Made by a program: the position numbers and the translations under genes. A DNA stretch of 47,849 nt from Enterococcus cecorum (GTDB lineage Bacteria; Bacillota; Bacilli; Lactobacillales; Enterococcaceae). Position 1 is the first letter of the stretch, and each line of letters starts with the position of its first letter. Below are positions 7,526-14,456 of the stretch, piece by piece. A model generated the notes under the pieces. The model was not told where the DNA came from and did no database searches. It saw only the letters and a program-made list of their open reading frames with translations. The stretch lies in the NCBI RefSeq assembly GCF_023221775.1, contig NZ_JAKUDS010000019.1, positions 1 through 47,849 of the forward strand. Direction: 5' to 3'.

Positions 7526-8821
7526 ATGGTTGAGTTAATCAATGCAGTGATGTATGAATTGCTGTTTCTTATATCTATGGTGTTAGGCTATTCTTTTTTT
7601 GGTAAGATTCAGTTTAAAAATTCTAAAGTAATTTGGCTTTTGGTTGCAGTAGGACTAATTTTGTCCACTGTGATGCTGAAAATTCAATTTAGGGCATTAG
7701 ATGATGATGTTATTGCATTATTTATTCTTTGGTTGGCTGTATTTGCTATCGAAAAGCACAGTATAAAAAGAGTTTTATCACTTTATGTTTTTTTATTCAT
7801 TTCTATATTACTATTGAACTTAGTAGTTATATACTGTGCTAGATACATGTATTTTTTACATTTATTTCCACAAATTATTAAATCAACATATTCTTGGTTT
7901 GCAGAAATTATTGTGATAGGAATCCTTGCTATTTTTCTATATCTTAGAAAAAAGAATATGGGTAAATTAGGTATTTCTTTATCTAAAAAACAATATTTAA
8001 TTTTATATGTTGTTGTTCTCATTTCAATGACGATGGCTTCAGGGATGAATTACTATGTTTCAATTATTCATGAACAAAAGGAAGCAGCATTAATTGGTAT
8101 GATAACTGCTACGGCATCGGTTGTTTTAATTATATTAGCTGTATATCAAGTCATTCTTGCGCAAAATTATCAATTATTAAAGGAAAATTTTCGATTACAG
8201 AAGCAATTCCATACTATGCAAGAGATTTATTTCGAAAATATAGCTGAACAAAGTAATCAAACTAAGAGGTTTCGGCATGATATTAAAGCGCATTTACAAT
8301 CTATCTGGCAGCTTGCTCTGAATAATAATGATAAAGAGATTATTGAATATATTGATAAAATCCAGCAATATGCGCATTTTGATAAAAAATATTATTTTAC
8401 AGGAAACCAAATTATAGATATTCTTTTAAGTGAGATTGTTCAGCAAGCTCAAGAAAAGCAAATTAAAGTAAATATTAATGGCATAATGCCAAATGATTTA
8501 AATTTGGATTTGGTTGATTTAACGTCTATTTGCTATAATTTATTACAGAACGCTTTGGAAGCAACAATTCGTGAAAACGATTCGGAGTTTAGAGTGAACT
8601 TTGCTGTGAAGAATCAACAGTTTGTATTTGTTGTAAAAAATAGAATATCCGAAAAAATGAGGATTGATGAAGGAAAGTTAAAATCAAGAAAAAAAGATAT
8701 AAAAAATCATGGCTTAGGTTTAAAAAATGTTTATGATGCTGTGGAAAGAAGCAAAGGTGTTTTTGATATAAACATTCAAAATCAACAATTTGTCGCAAGA
8801 GTAGTATTACCATGCGAATAA
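7526..8821 (+). CDS. Sensor histidine kinase, HPK10 type (AgrC/ComD-like)
   Basis: This 431-aa kinase has an N-terminal region with about six to seven membrane helices (to about residue 215), a short coiled coil, and a GHKL catalytic core. The phospho-acceptor is His251 in RFRHDIKAHLQ. The N-box is NLLQNALEAT and the G-box HGLGLKNV; the usual D-box is poorly kept, as is common in the HPK10 group. These kinases normally sense secreted peptides or peptide antibiotics. No AgrB-like maturase or obvious autoinducer gene lies beside it, so the signal may be an antimicrobial or a peptide encoded elsewhere. Confidence 0.88.
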   Translation: MVELINAVMYELLFLISMVLGYSFFGKIQFKNSKVIWLLVAVGLILSTVMLKIQFRALDDDVIALFILWLAVFAIEKHSIKRVLSLYVFLFISILLLNLVVIYCARYMYFLHLFPQIIKSTYSWFAEIIVIGILAIFLYLRKKNMGKLGISLSKKQYLILYVVVLISMTMASGMNYYVSIIHEQKEAALIGMITATASVVLIILAVYQVILAQNYQLLKENFRLQKQFHTMQEIYFENIAEQSNQTKRFRHDIKAHLQSIWQLALNNNDKEIIEYIDKIQQYAHFDKKYYFTGNQIIDILLSEIVQQAQEKQIKVNINGIMPNDLNLDLVDLTSICYNLLQNALEATIRENDSEFRVNFAVKNQQFVFVVKNRISEKMRIDEGKLKSRKKDIKNHGLGLKNVYDAVERSKGVFDINIQNQQFVARVVLPCE

Positions 8822-8824
8822 TAT

Positions 8825-8859
8825 AAAGCACTTGGGTGTAGCGAGCCAAGTGCTTTTTT
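8825..8859 (+). terminator. Terminator of the two-component operon
   Basis: AAAGCACTTGG (8825-8835) pairs perfectly with CCAAGTGCTTT (8846-8856), followed by T residues. Confidence 0.88.
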
Positions 8860-8967
8860 AGACGAAAAATTATATAGCAATAAGCAAATAAATTTTTTAA
8901 CATTTAAAAATGGGAATCAGTTTATTCCCCAAGGGGATAATTAATTTGTACAAATATTTAGAACCTG

Positions 8968-9034
8968 CACTTCGTTGATAAAAGCGACATTTCGTAGATA
9001 GTTAATTGAAAATTTTCTTTTAAGGGTTTACATT
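8968..9034 (+). promoter_or_regulatory. LytTR-type direct repeats and promoter of the ABC operon
   Basis: CACTTCGTTGATA (8968-8980) and CATTTCGTAGATA (8988-9000) are direct repeats with a 20-nt period, the layout bound by dimers of LytTR regulators on one face of the helix. They sit just before TTGAAA (9006-9011), a 17-nt spacer and TACATT (9029-9034). The neighbouring LytTR regulator is the natural candidate to activate this promoter. The assignment is inference from spacing and position. Confidence 0.6.
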
Positions 9035-9082
9035 GTAGTTGAAAAGAGAAAGATCGGACTATTTTGCTTCGATTAAAGTAAT

Positions 9083-9179
9083 TATCAAATAATATAGCAT
9101 ATTGTTATCTATTTGATACGAGAAGTTACAATTCTAGGTCATGGTCGGTGGTTAATATGGTTTATGTAGACTGCCGACC
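9083..9179 (+). other. Structured leader before the ABC operon
   Basis: Two hairpins occupy the untranslated leader. TATCAAATA (9083-9091) pairs perfectly with TATTTGATA (9110-9118), and GGTCGG (9143-9148) pairs with CCGACC (9174-9179). The second ends 24 nt before the start codon and is followed by CTTTGTTTATGG, so it could act as a weak attenuator. I recognise no riboswitch class. No gene is seen in 8860-9203. Confidence 0.5.
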
Positions 9180-9203
9180 CTTTGTTTATGGGGAGGTCTC
9201 CAA

Positions 9204-10070
9204 ATGGGTAATGAAATTCTTAGAATAGATAGAGTGTGTAAAAAATATGGTGCGAAATATGTTTTAAATAATATTTCAATAAATATTAATAAGGGCGAAA
9301 TATATGGAATTGTTGGTGAAAATGGTGCGGGTAAAACTACATTGATGAGAATTATTTTAAAACTTGTTTATCAAACATCTGGAACAATATCATCATCAAA
9401 AACAATGAATATAGGTGGCTTAGTTGAAGCACCTGCACTTTATAATTCTCTTTCTGCATATGAAAATTTAAAATATTACGCTCAAGTGCTAAGTATTAAC
9501 GATAAAGAAAGGAAAATTAAAGATATTTTGGATTGTGTAGGATTATCTAATGTTGAAGAAAATAAAAAGGTAAAAGATTTTTCTTTAGGAATGAAACAAC
9601 GATTAGCAATTGCACTTGTTTTATTGGATAGACCGAATGTATTGATTTTAGATGAACCAACAAATGGACTTGACCCTACTGGTGTGAGAGATATTAGAAA
9701 ACTGATTATAAAATTAAAAGCAGATTACGATATGACAATATTGATTTCTAGTCATATTTTACGAGAACTAGATTCAATTGTTGACTGTTATCTCATTATG
9801 CATAAAGGGAGACTAATTACAAAACTAAGTAGTGATGAATTGATACAGAATAAAATAGTTATACAGGTATCAAATATAAAATTAGCATATTCAATATTAA
9901 GTGACAGAGTAAATAATGTTGAAATAATAAACAAAAATATAGAAGTAAAAGATGAAAAAATAACAGTTGATAATATTATAAACGTGTTGCGAGATAATAA
10001 TATTGAAATAGAAGGAATTTATAAAAGAAGAATTAGTTTTGAAGATTACTATCTTGAAAAGAAAGAGTGA
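9204..10070 (+). CDS. ABC exporter ATPase (BcrA / lantibiotic-immunity type)
   Basis: A 288-aa ATPase with Walker A (GENGAGKTT), signature FSLGMKQRLAIA, Walker B (VLILDEPTNGLDP) and H-loop (ISSHILREL). The form FSLGMKQRL and the extended C-terminal part of about 80 residues are typical of the BcrA/LanF group, which protects cells against bacitracin or lantibiotics. GGGGAGG precedes the ATG. It overlaps its permease gene by 4 nt (ATGA). It is probably induced by the two-component system upstream through the direct repeats at 8968. GC content is visibly lower than in the opp or metG regions. Confidence 0.85.
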   Translation: MGNEILRIDRVCKKYGAKYVLNNISININKGEIYGIVGENGAGKTTLMRIILKLVYQTSGTISSSKTMNIGGLVEAPALYNSLSAYENLKYYAQVLSINDKERKIKDILDCVGLSNVEENKKVKDFSLGMKQRLAIALVLLDRPNVLILDEPTNGLDPTGVRDIRKLIIKLKADYDMTILISSHILRELDSIVDCYLIMHKGRLITKLSSDELIQNKIVIQVSNIKLAYSILSDRVNNVEIINKNIEVKDEKITVDNIINVLRDNNIEIEGIYKRRISFEDYYLEKKE

Positions 10071-10780
10071 TGAAGGTGTACAGTTTATTTAAAGCCGATT
10101 TACATAGATATATTTATGAAAAAAAATATTTATGGACTCTAATTATTCCGTTTTTGATAGTTGCGTGTCTGGGGATTATATTAAAAGACAAAACGAGTAC
10201 TCAGGGCGTCAACATTATTTTAAAAACAATGAGTATGATTAATCCATTATTTTTTTCTACTATTTGTCATTTTTTTATTGGAGAGGATTTTTCTTCTAGA
10301 ACTATCAATAATTTAATTATCAAATTTTCTAGAAACAAGATATTTTTCTATAAGAGTATTTCAACAATAATTTATTCAATGTTTTTTATATTTTATGTTT
10401 ATACAATAATATTATTATTAAATTATTTCTTTTTCAGTTACTTTAATTTTAGTTTTATCTTTAAACTATTTTTTTATCAATTTCCATACTATGTAGGTGT
10501 TGTTTCTTTATGTATATTCATATTTAATTATGTTGATAAAATTGTTCAAGCATTTGTTATATATTTGATATTTGCTATATCTTTTGACGATCTTTTCCTG
10601 TATGTTTTTGGAAATGTAATTGATTCCAAAGTAATTGAGAAGTTTCTCTTGTTTTATCAATTGAAAAATATTGATATTGAGAAGTCTTTTTTTAATCTTT
10701 CGCTATGGATTGTAATCATATTTATTTTTACTTTCTTGTTATTAAGTTATTTCTTATTTAATACTAGAGAATTTAAGTAA
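10067..10780 (+). CDS. ABC-2 type permease partner of the exporter
   Basis: The 237-aa product has about six hydrophobic helices and an N-terminal segment (LFKADLHRYIYEKKYLWTLI) like those of ABC-2 permeases of immunity exporters. Translation is coupled to the ATPase gene by a 4-nt overlap. Only one permease is present, as in BcrAB-type pairs, not two as in LanFEG. ATG 10070 is an equally possible start. It is rich in phenylalanine and very AT-rich. Confidence 0.78.
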   Translation: MMKVYSLFKADLHRYIYEKKYLWTLIIPFLIVACLGIILKDKTSTQGVNIILKTMSMINPLFFSTICHFFIGEDFSSRTINNLIIKFSRNKIFFYKSISTIIYSMFFIFYVYTIILLLNYFFFSYFNFSFIFKLFFYQFPYYVGVVSLCIFIFNYVDKIVQAFVIYLIFAISFDDLFLYVFGNVIDSKVIEKFLLFYQLKNIDIEKSFFNLSLWIVIIFIFTFLLLSYFLFNTREFK

Positions 10781-10806
10781 AGGGATTCTATTGTGAGGTG
10801 ATATTC

Positions 10807-11394
10807 ATGCGGAAAGTTTTTCCTTTATTAATTATAATTGTTTTACTATTTCTGTTAGCAATTTTAGTTAGTTTATATCAATCAAAAACTACAATTTATG
10901 TAGACAAATCGTGGACAATACAAGAAAAAAATATAGAAAGTATTGATTTGTATGGTACTGAACAGCCTATAAAGGTATTGATAGATAACGAAAATAAGTT
11001 TGAAAGAACAGTGGTAAGCGTATCAGGAAATGTTTCAAAATCAACTTTAGATACAATAAAAAAAGCAAAAAATAGAAAAAGTAAGTTGTATATTCCGTTT
11101 TCTCAAAAAGGTTTTAAATTGATAACGACGTCAATTGGGAAAGATGAATTGATAGTGAAGATACAATTAGGACGAAATGCAACTTTTAAATTTATCAATA
11201 TAAACACTTGGAATGGGAAAATCACAGTAAAGGTACCGAAAAACTATGACGGTAGTTATGATGTAAAATTAAATCAAGGAGCTAAATTAATTGAATGTCC
11301 TCCTACTGAAAGAACAATGAAAAGTGTTATAAAAATAGATGCTTATCAAGATACAATTATTGAAAGAAGCGATAGAAATGATTCATCATCATAA
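10807..11394 (+). CDS. Membrane-anchored extracellular protein of unknown function
   Basis: This 195-aa protein starts with a single strong transmembrane segment (residues 5-25: FPLLIIIVLLFLLAILVSLY) without a lipobox. The rest is beta-rich and extracellular, including a stretch like the DUF4097/adhesin-like repeats (NINTWNGKITVKVPKNYDGS). I do not recognise a firm family. The start ATG 10807 follows AGGTG at 10795-10799; the longer frame from GTG 10798 would use this site as coding sequence. It lies 26 nt after the permease gene and overlaps the next gene by 17 nt, so it belongs to the same operon. A role as accessory immunity or sensor protein is inference. Confidence 0.65.
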   Translation: MRKVFPLLIIIVLLFLLAILVSLYQSKTTIYVDKSWTIQEKNIESIDLYGTEQPIKVLIDNENKFERTVVSVSGNVSKSTLDTIKKAKNRKSKLYIPFSQKGFKLITTSIGKDELIVKIQLGRNATFKFININTWNGKITVKVPKNYDGSYDVKLNQGAKLIECPPTERTMKSVIKIDAYQDTIIERSDRNDSSS

Positions 11395-12856
11395 ACAATA
11401 TTCTATTTCAGATTGCGGTCTGTCTTGTTTAAAAACATTATTATCTTATTTAAATATACAAACAAATGATATAGATAAATATTTTGATTTATGTGGTGAA
11501 CAAGGACTTTCTTTATATGATTTGGAAAAAATTTTACGAAAATATGGGGTAGAGTCAGAAGCTTATGAAATTATAGATACTTCATTAATTGAGTCTATTA
11601 GTTTACCATATATTGCAGTTATTAGTAGAAATTCTTTTACACATTACATTGTTGTTCTTGATTATAAAATGGATATAGGTTTTACGGTATCTGATCCAGC
11701 AGAATCTACGTTTACAAATCTGCGATATGACGATTTTATCAGTATATTTACAGGGATTGTATTAACACCTGTAAAAAATGTAAATACAATGAATAGAAAA
11801 GTTAGAACATTTTCAAAAGAAAAAGATGATTATTCAAAAGAACTGTATAATGAGTTTATAAAAGAACTTTCGATATTAAAAAGAATGAATTTATTTGTTT
11901 TTAGGATGTGTAAAAATTATTTTACCGATTTTTCTTTCCTTGTTTATGCAGTATATGACTGTAAATATAATATCTATTGAAATGAGCACTCAAGTTTTTT
12001 CAGTAACTTTAATTTGTTTACTGATATTAGTTAGTCATATATTTTATTTTGATACAACAATTATTGACTATACAAATATTGTTTTCATTATATTGTTGTT
12101 ATCAACTATATTACAGCCTCTACTTGTTACTTGGTTATCTTATTTCAAAAGTAAGTATTCTATGAATTTTGTTCGTTTGAAATCGTTTTTTTACGAACAA
12201 ACATTGATAGAAAAAAACTTAACATTTAACAAAATTGATTCTGTCGTTCTTGAAAATATATCTGCTACTTATGGTGATAAAAGAATTTTTGATAATATAA
12301 ATATTCGTTTTGATTCTGGAAACATATATGTAATAACTGGTCATAACGGTTCTGGAAAAAGTACTCTATTAAAAATATTACATGGATTTATAAAATCAAA
12401 TCAAGGTTATATATATTTAAATGATTCAAAATTTGAAAGTTTAATAGATACTGATGTACAAAAGTATGTGGCTCTTTATACAAATGAGTTTAGGGTGTTT
12501 GCTGGAAGCGTAGAACAAAATATAAAATTTAATATGTTTGATGATGTAAGACAAATAGTAGCAGACGATAGTTCGTTTATTGGTCTACCTTTGTCATATC
12601 TAATTAATTCTAATGGGCGTAATCTATCTCAGGGTCAAAGACAAAAAATTTTATTGTTAAGGACACTGAAGTTAGATAGGGATATATTTTTTTGATGAAC
12701 CTACAACAAATTTAGATACTCATACAAAAAAAAGAATTTATTAAGAAGCTTATGGAGTTGAAAGAGCGTGGAAAAATTATTTTAATTGTTTCACATGATA
12801 ATGATTTAATAAAAATATCGTCTAATATTCTGAATATGAATCAATACGCAGTTTAA
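11378..12856 (+). pseudogene. Broken C39-peptidase ABC exporter (LanT/ComA-like)
   Basis: An N-terminal C39 peptidase domain is intact, with oxyanion Gln and catalytic Cys (KQYSISDCGLSC), His (THYIVVLD) and Asp (DPAES). Such domains cut double-glycine leaders during peptide export. A frameshift near 11900 then moves the reading to another frame (11895-12695), with helices KIILPIFLSLFMQYM and TLICLLILVSHIFYF and an ATPase with Walker A (GHNGSGKST) and signature NLSQGQRQK. A second shift at seven T (12687-12693) cuts Walker B (IFFDEPTTNLD), and a third at eight A (12726-12733) is needed to reach the H-loop (LIVSHDND) and stop at 12856. The membrane part is also about 100-150 residues shorter than usual. 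It is probably non-functional, unless the homopolymer shifts are sequencing errors. Confidence 0.85.
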
Positions 12857-12897
12857 TAGATTGGTTGGACCGTGTAAAGTTTTTGTTGGTAAGTTAA

Positions 12898-12926
12898 TTA
12901 CGAACATCCCCTCCATGGTGTATAAT
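12898..12926 (+). promoter_or_regulatory. Promoter of the 29-codon gene
   Basis: TATAAT (12921-12926) is a perfect -10; TTACGA (12898-12903) at 17-nt spacing is a poor -35. It precedes a strong ribosome binding site and a tiny reading frame. Confidence 0.5.
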
Positions 12927-12959
12927 AATAGTGAACAACAAACACAGGAGGAGAGATAC

Positions 12960-13049
12960 ATGTATAAATCGATTATGTACCAATTTTTACAAAATTTAAA
13001 TCAAGAAAGCTTAGAAGATAGCGTAAATGTCTTATTGTTTTTTGATTAA
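12960..13049 (+). CDS. Small peptide of 29 aa, unknown function
   Basis: A very strong ribosome binding site (AGGAGGAGAG, from 12946) precedes ATG 12960, which encodes a 29-aa acidic peptide beginning MYKSIMYQFLQNL and ending VNVLLFFD. It has its own -10 box. There is no double-glycine leader and no membrane segment, so it is not an evident bacteriocin or double-glycine pheromone. It may be a signalling peptide, a fragment, or a leader peptide. It lies next to the broken C39 exporter and a peptide-type sensor kinase. I recognise no family. Confidence 0.45.
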   Translation: MYKSIMYQFLQNLNQESLEDSVNVLLFFD

Positions 13050-13065
13050 AAGGCTTACAATGAGA

Positions 13066-13094
13066 TTGACGAAAGGAAAGTGTGGTTATAAGAT
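13066..13094 (+). promoter_or_regulatory. Promoter of the small membrane-protein pair
   Basis: TTGACG (13066-13071), a 17-nt spacer and TAAGAT (13089-13094) precede the gene pair 13170-13613. Confidence 0.5.
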
Positions 13095-13169
13095 GACTTT
13101 TCATAAGTGGTGGCAGTGATTACTCATTAGCAGTTATAGAAAGATTATGGATAAAAGAAGGGAAAAGCG

Positions 13170-13337
13170 ATGAAAAAAGATCATTTATTAATCTTTAGTT
13201 TTGTATTAGTATTTTTACTGACGATTATTTTCAATGCTTATCTTCCTTCCGTCGCAAAAGTATTTAATTTTGTCACTTTTTGGATGCTAATTGCTGTGAT
13301 AGTATATAGAGTCTTAATAAATAGAAGAAAGAGATGA
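13170..13337 (+). CDS. Small two-helix membrane protein (55 aa)
   Basis: ATG 13170 after AGAAGGGA starts a 55-aa peptide with two hydrophobic segments (about residues 6-24 and 32-48) and a basic tail (NRRKR). It is 15 nt before a second small membrane-protein gene with its own GGAGGG site, so the two form an operon. Pairs of this kind in bacteriocin regions often act in immunity, but nothing in the sequence proves that here. I recognise no family. Confidence 0.6.
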   Translation: MKKDHLLIFSFVLVFLLTIIFNAYLPSVAKVFNFVTFWMLIAVIVYRVLINRRKR

Positions 13338-13352
13338 AGGAGGGAATTTGAT

Positions 13353-13613
13353 ATGAAAATTAAGAAGTATTATCCATTTCTACTTGTGATTGGTCTGTTG
13401 TTTTGGTTGAGTGTGTTTATCCTCCCTGTTGATTTTTTGAGTGCTATATTAGGAAATTTTCGTTGGGGTGGTGTCGTTGGATTGATTATTAATCCGATAA
13501 TTGGTGTCATTTGTCTACTTTTGGCTTTACGATATAAGAATTATTGGATAGCTGGCTTAAGCATTCTTTTAGCTGGACTTCTTCCACTGGCAATTACGTT
13601 ATTTGGGTTTTAA
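13353..13613 (+). CDS. Small three-helix membrane protein (86 aa)
   Basis: The 86-aa product has three hydrophobic stretches (about residues 7-27, 38-58 and 64-84), separated by short charged or glycine-rich turns. GGAGGG lies 8 nt before ATG 13353. It follows the 55-aa membrane-protein gene and ends the operon. A possible immunity or membrane-stress role is inferred only from the surrounding exporter and sensor genes. Confidence 0.65.
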   Translation: MKIKKYYPFLLVIGLLFWLSVFILPVDFLSAILGNFRWGGVVGLIINPIIGVICLLLALRYKNYWIAGLSILLAGLLPLAITLFGF

Positions 13614-13828
13614 GTGATAATTTATCAAGATAATTCATAGATTCAGCATGATTAATAAACTCATCTCTAATAAATTGGTTATTTTTTGTGTTTTGAGTCA
13701 CTAGTCAGTATATAAAAAAAGATTTATTTTACAAATTTTGCTCTGACTTTATTGGTCATTTGTTAGATAACATTTATTTCTTATTTAGTTTATAATATGA
13801 TTCCTATTTATCATTCGTTCAAATATAT

Positions 13829-13955
13829 AGAGCCGCTTCTAAGTTAAAAGGAGGGGTTCTTTTTTTGAAAAATAGATGAAAGTAGAGAACAAAATAAGAA
13901 AGCGTTTTATTATTTTGTATATTTAACTTAGGAAAAATGATATAATTATAAGGGA
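13829..13955 (+). repeat. Right copy of the terminator-promoter block
   Basis: The hairpin AGAGCCGCTTC...GGGGTTCT plus T-run (13829-13866) can terminate the small membrane-protein operon. It is followed by AAATAAGAAAGCGTTTTAT, TTGTATATT and TATAATTATAA (-10 at 13941-13946), all as in the left copy at 6672-6790. In this copy no response-regulator gene follows the promoter. Confidence 0.75.
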
Positions 13956-14456
13956 AAAGAACTCTATATGGATAAAAGAGTGAAAAACTTTCAATTGAAG
14001 TTGTAAAATTGAATAGATTAACTTCACAAGAAAGATGTATGATTTTCTTAGTTTAGGATTAACAGAGCTGTATAAAGATATTTAATATTATGGAAAATAC
14101 TATTTTTATTCATATGATCTACATGATGCTAACCTAGTCGGCTACAGAGGTTCTAAACAATTCTTAGTGAAAAAATGTTGTTTTCTTTTGATGAATTACA
14201 ACATAAACTCGAAACGAATAAGTTTGTAACGGATAAATACGTCTTTAGATTTTTGCAGTGGACTAAAAAGTTTTATTAAGATAAATTTTTTACATTGCTT
14301 TGAAAGTTCACTCAGAATATTGATGTAGGCACTATAGTTATAAGGAAATTTTTGCGTTTAGTGATTTTAGGTACGTATGAAAAGATGAATGAAACATCGG
14401 TATGAGCAAGAAATCTATGAATAAAGTTGAAATTTGACTACTTTTGGAGGTTTACT
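13956..14456 (+). other. Non-coding, apparently decayed stretch
   Basis: No reading frame with a ribosome binding site is present between the duplicated promoter and the NRPS-like gene. Short translatable pieces (for example KLNRLTSQERCMIF, then GKYYFYSYDLHDANLVGY and DELQHKLETNKFVTDKYVF) are interrupted by stops and shifts. They look like remains of one or two genes, which I cannot identify. The region 13614-13828 holds only AT-rich spacer. Confidence 0.4.

Noticed and set aside
9143-9190. Riboswitch upstream of the ABC exporter
   Set aside because: The hairpins are real but match no class I know, and the T-tail after GGTCGG/CCGACC is poor; listed only as a structured leader.
13092-13118. 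Eight-codon frame MTFHKWWQ, reminiscent of short Trp-rich pheromones
   Set aside because: It overlaps the predicted -10 box, has a badly spaced binding site, no hydrophobic leader and no Rgg-type regulator nearby.
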